From contig JBDVBY010000007.1 of NCBI GenBank assembly GCA_039942715.1, positions 124,001 through 188,000 on the forward strand: a stretch of DNA of 64,000 bases, in the 5' to 3' direction. Origin of the DNA: JABDJX01 sp039942715 (GTDB taxonomy: Bacteria; Pseudomonadota; Alphaproteobacteria; Rhodobacterales; Rhodobacteraceae). A program made the position numbers and the translations under genes. This document shows, piece by piece, positions 25,746 through 32,745 of this stretch. Numbering within the stretch: position 1 is the first letter of the stretch; the number at the start of each line of letters is the position of its first letter. Below the pieces are notes generated by a model that saw only the letters and a list, made by a program, of their open reading frames with translations, was not told the DNA's origin and did no database searches.

Positions 25746-26147
25746 TTATTTCAGAGCTGCAATGCCAAGCGGAACGCCTGCGACTTTGCACCAGATGTAA
25801 ACTTCGTTGAACGCGGCCGGGTTTACCGTGGCAGGCACGACATAGACTTGCAGACCAGCCAAGCTGACCAAAGCACCCAGTTCTGTTTCAGGGTCATAGG
25901 CGCCATCGTTGCCGAAGCCGACGCGTGGGTCGGGGCCGTTATCAAGGGAGAAATCGTCGTCAAGAATGACAAGTGTGCGACCAGCGGACGTTGTGACAAT
26001 CGAAACGCCACCTGTGGTGACGTGTGTGCTTGCGCCTTCAAAGGTGCCGCTTGTGCTGTGGCTGTCAGCCAGAGCTGCGACGGGGGCGAGGGCTGTCAGA
26101 GCAATTGCAAAGGCGGCGCCAGTAACCAGGAGGAAGAGTTTTTTCAT
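25746..26147 (-). CDS. exported DM13 domain protein
   Basis: 133 residues. A signal peptide (MKKLFLLVTGAAFAIALTAL, ending near AALA-DS) leads to a DM13 domain with GTFEGASTHVTTGGVSI, TLVILDDDFSLDNGPDPRVGF and the hallmark VYIWCKVAGVPLGIAAL. The conserved Cys sits in YIWC. DM13 domains are thought to carry out redox or cytochrome-like electron transfer outside the cytoplasm; no partner domain is fused here. Cotranscribed with the SPW gene. Confidence 0.87.
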   Translation of the reverse strand: MKKLFLLVTGAAFAIALTALAPVAALADSHSTSGTFEGASTHVTTGGVSIVTTSAGRTLVILDDDFSLDNGPDPRVGFGNDGAYDPETELGALVSLAGLQVYVVPATVNPAAFNEVYIWCKVAGVPLGIAALK

Positions 26148-26192
26148 CTGAGTGTGTCCTTGTTTGAGAGTGATGGGAGGGGGTTAGCATTC

Positions 26193-26244
26193 GGAACCGA
26201 TTGGTACAAAACACAGTTGCGTGAGTTGTGTACCGAGCGGTTCC
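26193..26244. promoter_or_regulatory. candidate TetR operator pair
   Basis: GGAACCGATTGGTACA (26193-26208) and TGTACCGAGCGGTTCC (26229-26244) are inverted copies matching at 14 of 16 positions, 20 bases apart. Each is itself an imperfect palindrome of the GAACCG/CGGTTC type used by TetR proteins. They lie in the gap between the DM13 and TetR starts, so they fit autoregulation and control of the DM13-SPW unit. Confidence 0.7.
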
Positions 26245-26280
26245 AATATAAGGTGGCCTGATCTTTGAAAGGACTTCACT

Positions 26281-26871
26281 GTGGCGCGACCGCGTAATTT
26301 TGATATCGACACAGCCGTTGCGAAGGCGACGGACGTGTTTTGGGCGCATGGGTATGAAGGTGCGAACCTGCCTGATCTGTTGAACGGAATGGGGCTGACG
26401 CGCGGCAGCCTTTATAAGGCGTTCACCGACAAAAAAACACTATTTTTGCAAGCTCTTGCGCACTATGAGGCAATCGCGGTTGATCCCGCAGTGAAGCTTT
26501 TGACCAATGATGATATCGCTGAAGGTTCTCACCGTATCACCAAGGTTTTTGACGGTGTTTTGGGCGTGGTGCGCAGCGGTGATCACCGTGGCTGCATGCT
26601 GTGCACTGCCGCCGCTGGCCCCGCAGCGGTGGATGATGACATTAGCGCTGCAGTGCACAATGCCTTGGAGAAAATGCACAATGCCTTCGAAGTCGCGCTG
26701 GCACACTCAAGCACGCATGGCGGGCATGATGCGGCGCACCGTTCAGAAGTGGCGCATTTCCTGGTAACTCAATACGTTGGTTTGCGCATTCAAACGCTGT
26801 CGCGCGCGCCGATCGAGCGGCTTGATGCAAGCGTGCGAGCGTTAAAAGACGTGGTCGGTATCACGCACTAA
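26281..26871 (+). CDS. TetR/AcrR family transcriptional regulator
   Basis: 196 residues with a GTG start at 26281. The N-terminal helix-turn-helix (about 8-55) includes ATDVFWAHGYEGANLPDLLN and GLTRGSLYKAFTDKKTLFLQ. The C-terminal ligand domain has the HRGCMLCTAAAG segment typical of the AcrR/YxaF subgroup, with two Cys residues that could sense oxidants (inference). Divergent from the DM13-SPW genes, with inverted repeats in between. Confidence 0.9.
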   Translation: MARPRNFDIDTAVAKATDVFWAHGYEGANLPDLLNGMGLTRGSLYKAFTDKKTLFLQALAHYEAIAVDPAVKLLTNDDIAEGSHRITKVFDGVLGVVRSGDHRGCMLCTAAAGPAAVDDDISAAVHNALEKMHNAFEVALAHSSTHGGHDAAHRSEVAHFLVTQYVGLRIQTLSRAPIERLDASVRALKDVVGITH

Positions 26872-26974
26872 CCATGCGAGAAATTCATTGAATTTCACCG
26901 TTTGAACGGCCTCTGCCACTTGAGTTTCCCGGCCCGATGTCGCAAGTCAGGCGCATCAGCCATGGAGTGCGAAT

Positions 26975-27643
26975 ATGAAAGCGGCCGTCCTTGTCTTCCC
27001 CGGATCAAACTGTGATCGCGATCTGGCTATGGCCTTTCGCAATGCCGGGTTCGATGTGGACATGGTTTGGCACAAAGACACCGAGCTTCCAAAGGGCGTC
27101 GACATTGTTGGTGTTCCGGGCGGATTTTCCTTTGGCGATTACCTGCGCTGTGGGGCGATTGCTGCGCGCTCTCCAATCACGACCGCGCTCAAGCAGCACG
27201 TAGATCGCGGCGGATATGGCATCGGGATTTGCAATGGCTTTCAGGTGCTTTTGGAAACCGGTATCTTGCCCGGTGCTTTGATGCGCAACGCAGGGCTGAA
27301 GTTTATCTGCAAGCCAGTAGGTTTGCAGGTTTCTACATCAAACAGCGCGTTTACTGCAGGGTATAACGCGGGCACAACAGTGACTTATCCGGTCGCTCAC
27401 CACGACGGTAACTATGTGGCTACCGACGAGATCAAAGCGCAATTGAACAGCGAAGATCGCGTGGCATTTCGCTATGAAGAAGAGCTGAACGGATCGGTCG
27501 ACAATATCGCAGGGATACTTTCGGAAAACCGCCGTGTGCTAGGGCTGATGCCGCACCCGGAGCGGGCCGCTGACGCCGCGCTGGGGATGACGGACGGCAC
27601 CGCGATGTTCTCGTCGCTGGCAGATATCGGCGTCAGCGCTTGA
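26975..27643 (+). CDS. purQ: phosphoribosylformylglycinamidine synthase subunit PurQ
   Basis: 222 residues, a class I glutamine amidotransferase. The nucleophile Cys is in GYGIGICNGFQVLLE and the catalytic His/Glu in GLMPHPERA; VPGGFSFGDYLRCGAIAA forms the oxyanion region. It supplies ammonia to PurL in the FGAM synthase complex with PurS. Separated from purS by the alcohol dehydrogenase and TetR/DM13/SPW genes, so it probably has its own promoter. Confidence 0.96.
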   Translation: MKAAVLVFPGSNCDRDLAMAFRNAGFDVDMVWHKDTELPKGVDIVGVPGGFSFGDYLRCGAIAARSPITTALKQHVDRGGYGIGICNGFQVLLETGILPGALMRNAGLKFICKPVGLQVSTSNSAFTAGYNAGTTVTYPVAHHDGNYVATDEIKAQLNSEDRVAFRYEEELNGSVDNIAGILSENRRVLGLMPHPERAADAALGMTDGTAMFSSLADIGVSA

Positions 27644-27674
27644 GCCGAAGCGTCCGCGCCCTTATTCTACTGAC

Positions 27675-29429
27675 ATGAGTGATGTAACAGAGAGCGCCCC
27701 GCGCCAGAGTGGAATGTCATGGCGTGCCCGCGCTGTGATGCTGCTTTTGGTAGTGTTGGCGGTGACGGTGATTTGGTCGACCAACAAGCTTTTGACCGAG
27801 CGGTTCACTGATGCAACACGCTCGCGCGCGGAAGTGCGCCTGGCGCTATACTCCGGTAATATCCTGTCAGAACTGCAGCGAAATCAAATCGTTCCACAGC
27901 TTTTGGCGCGCGACCCGACGTTGATTGGCGCACTCAATTCGGGTGACTTTTCACAAAGCTCACAACGCCTCATCGAATACCGCGACGAGATTGGCGCATT
28001 GGGCCTGATGCTGCTGGATGAAGACGGGCGCACCGTTGCATCAACCGACCGCTCAAGGATCGGATCAGCCCACCGCGCGCAGCCCTATTTTATCGAAGCA
28101 CAGCGCTCCTCTGACACGGTTTTCTCAACAAACATTGAAGAAAGCGGCGGTCGCGTCTTTGCCTACTCGCGCAAGATCGAAACAGGTGGTGACACAATCG
28201 GCGTCATTGTGGTCGAGGTTGATCTGAAGAAATTTGAAGCCGCTTGGGCCGGATTTGCCGACGCTGTGACCGTGGCCGACAGCGAGGGTATCATCCTTTT
28301 GTCGACCGAAACCCGCTGGCGTAACAAGACCGAAGAAGAGGCACTGGCGACGCGTTCGGTCCCCTCTGCCATTCAGCGCGCACTACGCGTAACGGCGGAT
28401 TGGGCGGCACTCCCTGTTGACGCTTATCTGTCTGGTCAAGCCGTGATGCGGCAAGAAACGCGGGTGGGTTTTCAGGGGTGGAGGCTCACGAGCTTTACCA
28501 CATACGCGGGCGTGCGCGAGCGGGTGAACACGGTTTTGGCGCTTGAAATTATGGGCTTTGCGATTCTCATGGCCCTGCTTTTCTATCTGGTCAGTCGCAA
28601 AGCGCGTTCACGTTTGCGTTTCTTCGAAGCGGAATCGGCTGAACTTCGCCAGCTTAATATGGCGCTGCAGCGGGAAATTGCCGAACGCGAAAAGGCTGAA
28701 GCGCACCTTGAAGTGGCCGAGCAAACCATCCAACAAAGCTCAAAACTGGCGGCGTTAGGCGAGATGTCTGCGGCGGTCTCCCACGAGCTTAACCAACCGT
28801 TGGCGGCGATGAAAACCTACCTCGCCGGAGCCAAGCTTTTGCTGCAACGCCGCCGCTCTGACGAGGCGCTGTCCTCGTTCCAGCGCATTGATGATCTGAT
28901 CGAGCGGATGGGGGCTATCACCCGCCAACTCAAATCCTATGCGCGCAAAGGCGGAGACGCAGTTGAACCAATAGATGTTAGGCATTCTGTCTCTTCGGCC
29001 CTTGCGATGATGGAGCCTCAGTTGCGTCGCCGCGAGATTGCGATTGCGGCCAGTTTGCCGCGCGATCCGGTTATGATCGACGCCGACAAAATCCGCCTGG
29101 AACAGGTGCTGATCAATTTGTTGCGCAACGCGCTTGACGCCACGAAAGCCACCAGTGACCCCGAAGTGAAGGTTTTGGTCTCGGTCGGCGATGACGTCGT
29201 GATCACTGTGCGCGACAACGGCAGCGGGATCGAAGACCTCGATAGCCTGTTCGAACCGTTTTACACCACAAAAGCCCCCGGTGATGGCACCGGGCTGGGG
29301 CTTGCGATCTCCTCGGGGATCGTTAACGACCTTGGAGGCCGTCTCACAGCCCGCAACGGGCAAGACGGCGGGGCAGTGTTTGAAATCACCTTGCCACTAG
29401 CGGCCTTCGCGTCGCAGGCGGCGGAATAA
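27675..29429 (+). CDS. dctB: C4-dicarboxylate sensor histidine kinase DctB-like
   Basis: 584 residues. Two membrane helices (about 18-38 and 290-312) flank a roughly 250-residue periplasmic sensor region with RDEIGALGLMLLDEDGRTVA, as in DctB Cache domains. The HisKA motif AAVSHELNQPLAAMKTYLAG carries the phospho-His, and the ATPase domain shows NLLRNALDA, VRDNGSGI, PFYTTKAPGDGTGLGLA. Paired with dctD 18 bases downstream. TRAP transporter genes are not in the window, so the ligand is inferred. Confidence 0.88.
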   Translation: MSDVTESAPRQSGMSWRARAVMLLLVVLAVTVIWSTNKLLTERFTDATRSRAEVRLALYSGNILSELQRNQIVPQLLARDPTLIGALNSGDFSQSSQRLIEYRDEIGALGLMLLDEDGRTVASTDRSRIGSAHRAQPYFIEAQRSSDTVFSTNIEESGGRVFAYSRKIETGGDTIGVIVVEVDLKKFEAAWAGFADAVTVADSEGIILLSTETRWRNKTEEEALATRSVPSAIQRALRVTADWAALPVDAYLSGQAVMRQETRVGFQGWRLTSFTTYAGVRERVNTVLALEIMGFAILMALLFYLVSRKARSRLRFFEAESAELRQLNMALQREIAEREKAEAHLEVAEQTIQQSSKLAALGEMSAAVSHELNQPLAAMKTYLAGAKLLLQRRRSDEALSSFQRIDDLIERMGAITRQLKSYARKGGDAVEPIDVRHSVSSALAMMEPQLRRREIAIAASLPRDPVMIDADKIRLEQVLINLLRNALDATKATSDPEVKVLVSVGDDVVITVRDNGSGIEDLDSLFEPFYTTKAPGDGTGLGLAISSGIVNDLGGRLTARNGQDGGAVFEITLPLAAFASQAAE

Positions 29430-29447
29430 CTAGCGGAGTATTATCCC

Positions 29448-30782
29448 ATGGCGCAGACGATGAAGGTCGCAATCGTCGACGACGAACAGGATATGAGACA
29501 ATCGATCAGCCAGTGGCTGGCCTTGTCCGGATTTGACACGGAAACCTACGGCAGTGCCGAGGATGCGCTGAAATCGCTCAGCCCGGACTTTCCTGGCGTG
29601 GTTGTCTCCGACATCAAAATGCCCGGCATGGACGGCATGGGCTTTCTCAAGCGCCTGATGAGCGTGGACAGCGCGCTTCCAGTGATCATGATTACAGGTC
29701 ACGGTGATGTGCCGATGGCAGTCGAGGCAATGCAGGTTGGCGCATTCGATTTCCTCGAAAAGCCGTTTAACCCCGACAAAATGACCGAGCTTGCCAAACG
29801 CGCCTCTAATGCGCGCCGCCTCACGCTTGATAACCGTGCGCTGCGCCGCGAGCTGTCCGACGGCACTGGCATTATGAAAAAACTGATCGGCGCCTCTCCG
29901 GTAATGGAGCGCCTGCGCGAAGACATCCTCGATCTTGGCCAAGCGGACGGCCATGTGCTGATCGAAGGCGAAACTGGCACGGGCAAAACCCTTGTCGCCC
30001 ACGCGCTCCATGCGGTCGGTGCAAAAGCCGGCAAAAAGTTTGTGCTGTTTTCCTGCGCGGCCCACGACGAAGATACACTGGCCGCGCGTCTGTTCGGCCC
30101 AATCGAAGAGGGTGGTCAAATCCCGCTCCTTGAAGAGGCCCGTGGCGGCACCTTGGTGTTAGAAGACATCGAAGCGCTGCCACAACCGCTTCAGGCCCGT
30201 TTGCTCAGCTGGATGAACGATCAAGGCACGCCAGCCGAAACCCGCATTGTTGCGATCTGTAACCTGCAAGAACAGGGCAAAACCTGCGAAGACGCTCTGC
30301 GCCCTGATTTGTTTTACCGTCTGGCAGCCATGAAAATTACGCTGCCACCTCTGCGCCAGCGCGGCGAAGACATTCTGATGTTGTTCCAACAGTTTTCCGA
30401 GCAATACGCCGACGAATACGGCTGTGAAGTGCCCGACGTCAGCGCACAGGAAGCCGCACAGCTGCTTCAGGCGCCTTGGCCTGGCAACATCCGCCAGCTT
30501 GTGAACATCGCTGAACGCGCGGTGCTACAATCGCGTCGTGGCTCGGGCACCATCGCCTCGCTGTTGATGGCCGACAATGAAGAAGCCGCCGACATGACAG
30601 TGACCACCGAAGGCAAGCCGCTGAAAGAATACGTCGAAGCCTTCGAGCGCATGTTGATCGACAACACCATGCGCCGTCACCGCGGTTCTATCGTCAATGT
30701 GATGGAAGAACTGTGCCTGCCACGCCGCACGCTGAACGAGAAAATGGCGAAATACGGCCTGCAACGCTCCGATTACCTGTAA
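29448..30782 (+). CDS. dctD: DctD-like NtrC-family response regulator lacking the GAFTGA loop
   Basis: 444 residues: receiver domain (about 5-120, phospho-acceptor Asp55 in VVSDIKMPG), AAA+ domain (about 145-370) with Walker A GETGTGKT at 174-181 and the RPDLFYRL arginine-finger region, and a C-terminal Fis-type helix-turn-helix (MRRHRGSIVNVMEELCLPRR). The sigma-54-contacting GAFTGA loop expected near 215-228 is replaced by FGPIEEGGQIPLLEEA, and Walker B reads LVLED rather than LFLDE. It may activate sigma-70 promoters, as Rhodobacter capsulatus NtrC does (inference). Confidence 0.88.
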   Translation: MAQTMKVAIVDDEQDMRQSISQWLALSGFDTETYGSAEDALKSLSPDFPGVVVSDIKMPGMDGMGFLKRLMSVDSALPVIMITGHGDVPMAVEAMQVGAFDFLEKPFNPDKMTELAKRASNARRLTLDNRALRRELSDGTGIMKKLIGASPVMERLREDILDLGQADGHVLIEGETGTGKTLVAHALHAVGAKAGKKFVLFSCAAHDEDTLAARLFGPIEEGGQIPLLEEARGGTLVLEDIEALPQPLQARLLSWMNDQGTPAETRIVAICNLQEQGKTCEDALRPDLFYRLAAMKITLPPLRQRGEDILMLFQQFSEQYADEYGCEVPDVSAQEAAQLLQAPWPGNIRQLVNIAERAVLQSRRGSGTIASLLMADNEEAADMTVTTEGKPLKEYVEAFERMLIDNTMRRHRGSIVNVMEELCLPRRTLNEKMAKYGLQRSDYL

Positions 30783-30792
30783 GCAGGCCTCG

Positions 30793-30860
30793 CTTTCATC
30801 GGTTCAAAAATATGCTAGGGGGTCTGGGGGATGAAATCCCCCAGTTGATCGGCGCAGGTT
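30793..30860 (+). repeat. stop-adjacent hairpin repeat, copy 6
   Basis: Ten bases after the dctD stop: CTTTCATCGGTTCAAAAATA, a GGGGG run, then a perfect 9-bp hairpin CTGGGGGAT/ATCCCCCAG (30824-30844) and a TTGATCGGCGC tail. Confidence 0.7.
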
Positions 30861-30896
30861 TGCCCTGCGTCAAAATCCACTAAACAGGACGCCCTT

Positions 30897-31550
30897 TTGA
30901 CCTTCAAAGCAGCCCTTTTTGATATGGACGGGCTGTTGCTCGACACCGAGCGCGTCGGAATGGACGTGTTTCGCACGCTCATGGCGGCCTATGACGTCAC
31001 AGCACAGGCCTCAGATACGCTTTACCGCAACGTGGTCGGAACAAGTTTTGCCAACACCCGCGCACGCGTGATCGAGGCTGTTCCGCATGTGGACATTGAT
31101 GCTATGGACGCTGATTGGGCCGCTGGGGTTGAGGCTGCGATGGCCAAAGCTGTTCCTTTGCGCCCAAGGGTTTTGGAAACTCTCAGCGCTCTTCACGAAA
31201 AACGCGTGCCAATGGCGGTTGTCACCACCACCCGCACACCACGCGCGAGACATCATCTAGAACGCGCAGGGTTGCTCCCTTTTTTTGTCGACGTCATCGG
31301 TTTCGATCGTGTATCAGCCCCAAAACCTGATCCCGCGCCTTATACGATGGGCGCGCAAGTCGTCGGCTTTGATCCCGGACATTGCGCAGCCTTTGAAGAC
31401 AGCGACCCCGGCGTTCATTCGGCAACCGCTGCGGGATGTACGGTGTGGCAGATACCTGATTTACGTCCAAAAGACAGGGCTTTTCCGCTTTTAGGTCAAT
31501 CCATAGCTACTGACTTGCGAGAGGCGGTGGAAAAAGCAGGACTCCTTTAG
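30897..31550 (+). CDS. HAD superfamily hydrolase (phosphatase/mutase type)
   Basis: 217 residues with a TTG start at 30897 preceded by AGGA. HAD motif I FDMDGLLLDTE holds the two catalytic Asp residues, motif II is VVTTTR, motif III the Lys in APKPDPAPY, and motif IV AFEDSDPGV. The cap insertion after motif I is C1-type, as in beta-phosphoglucomutase and phosphoglycolate phosphatase relatives. Substrate unknown. Confidence 0.88.
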   Translation: MTFKAALFDMDGLLLDTERVGMDVFRTLMAAYDVTAQASDTLYRNVVGTSFANTRARVIEAVPHVDIDAMDADWAAGVEAAMAKAVPLRPRVLETLSALHEKRVPMAVVTTTRTPRARHHLERAGLLPFFVDVIGFDRVSAPKPDPAPYTMGAQVVGFDPGHCAAFEDSDPGVHSATAAGCTVWQIPDLRPKDRAFPLLGQSIATDLREAVEKAGLL

Positions 31551-31560
31551 AGGAAAAATG

Positions 31561-31600
31561 TGAACATCGTTCATTTTTCTCTTGCATGAACGTCGTTCAT
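31561..31600. promoter_or_regulatory. two palindromic operator-like sites upstream of a 38-aa ORF
   Basis: TGAACATCGTTCA (31561-31573) and ATGAACGTCGTTCAT (31586-31600, a perfect palindrome around a central T) are near copies 26 bp apart centre to centre. A TATACT element (31610-31615) follows, suitable as a -10 box. The pattern resembles operators of a TetR or similar dimeric repressor, but no regulator gene is adjacent. Confidence 0.6.
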
Positions 31601-31641
31601 GAATTACGTATACTTCTAACAACTGGTTAGGAGTACCGACA

Positions 31642-31758
31642 ATGTCTTTAAGATTTGCCATATTCAGCATGATCGCACTGGCTTGCGTTACTGAAATGTC
31701 CGTCGCCGCACCATCGGCGTCAGACATGTCCGCCGCACTTGCGCTCATCACACCTTAA
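31642..31758 (+). CDS. 38-residue putative secreted peptide
   Basis: MSLRFAIFSMIALACVTEMS then VAAPSASDMSAALALITP. A basic start, hydrophobic core and possible VAA/P cleavage site suggest a signal peptide with a very short mature part. GGAG lies nine bases before the ATG. A double palindrome and TATACT sit upstream. It may be a true small protein or the stump of a lost exported protein; no relatives recognised. Confidence 0.5.
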   Translation: MSLRFAIFSMIALACVTEMSVAAPSASDMSAALALITP

Positions 31759-31771
31759 TCGCTTCGCGCGA

Positions 31772-32269
31772 TTATGTATCAACCTGGCGGTAGGGCACGC
31801 CAAGATCCTCTAACAGGCTGAAAAGGCGCGGAATATCAACGCCAGATGTGTCTTTTAGCCGGATGGGAGTGCCATTGCTGGGATAAATCCAATGTGAGCG
31901 TAAATTGGCGTTTTCGCTGTCATAATGGTACTCGCATCGATCAATCTCGCTCAGAGCAAGATCAAAAGACGCCTCGCGGCCATAGGGCTGGCGCGGCGCC
32001 TGCCACAAAAGCCTCTCAGACGTCAGTTTGATGTGCCAAGCCCCTGCATTCCCGCGCGCAAGAGCCGATTTGACCGTCTCGGCCACCATAATCCAAGCCC
32101 CGCCAATCCACATGACATGCCCCAACGCGTGCCGAAAAAACGAGATGTCACCACTTGCCAGCGTCAGGAATGATCCCTCTGGAATTAGGGCATACCCAAG
32201 CAAAAGAAGGACCAGCGCCATTGGAAACAGCACAAGGAGCCGTTTCAGGCGCAAAACCTTAACAGTCAT
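31772..32269 (-). CDS. membrane protein of unknown function
   Basis: 165 residues from ATG 32269 (MTVKVLRLKRLLVLFPMALV). Upstream in-frame ATGs at 32302 and 32335 are possible, but the basic-then-hydrophobic start fits best here. Two membrane helices (about 10-28 and 43-65) precede a cytoplasmic beta-rich part (LTSERLLWQAPRQPYGREAS, IDRCEYHYDSEN) that resembles a PH-like domain. I do not recognise the family. Convergent with the 38-residue ORF. Confidence 0.7.
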   Translation of the reverse strand: MTVKVLRLKRLLVLFPMALVLLLLGYALIPEGSFLTLASGDISFFRHALGHVMWIGGAWIMVAETVKSALARGNAGAWHIKLTSERLLWQAPRQPYGREASFDLALSEIDRCEYHYDSENANLRSHWIYPSNGTPIRLKDTSGVDIPRLFSLLEDLGVPYRQVDT

Positions 32270-32399
32270 ACGATGCTCAAATGCAGGCGTCGTCGGCGGC
32301 ATGTTCTTAAGATGCACGAAGCAACGCCGGGCCAAAATCGACTTCTGCCACGAACTTCGTCATTGTAATTTCAGTACCACACCCCTTATGTTGAAAAGG

Positions 32400-32745
32400 T
32401 GAGGAAGCCCCCTGCCGGTTTTGCAAGGTGGCGCTCACAATCGAGTTTCGCCGTTCCAAGGAAAAAGCTGCTTTTCAGCGCCTGGTCCGGCTCGCAGGCC
32501 ATTTGGCCACATTTTGGAATTGCCCGTGCCGCGAGAGTTCTCTGCGCCGGGCCTTGAACGGGCCGCCCCATATTGGTGTGGCCGGAGAAGAACGCGATGA
32601 CGTGCGCGCGGGAAAGTACTGGCGTTTCCCCGTCTTTGACGGGCTCACGCCCTATGGCCCAGCCACGCTTCGTCGCCCCAATCAGCCGCAATGTTAATCC
32701 TCTGGCCCCACCCGGCCGGCGCCTTTCGTTGCGCAGAAAGCCCTT
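32400..32745 (+). promoter_or_regulatory. long rne 5-prime leader (no convincing gene)
   Basis: About 350-470 bases upstream of rne, depending on where the divergent gene starts. ORFs here are short and lack ribosome sites or recognisable products. It contains several GC-rich inverted segments. In E. coli and other bacteria the long rne leader mediates autoregulation by RNase E cleavage; a similar role here is inferred from position and length only. Confidence 0.45.

Noticed and set aside
32428..32697. 89-codon ORF in the rne leader
   Set aside because: Low-complexity basic composition, no ribosome-binding site, no family match recognised; better explained as leader.
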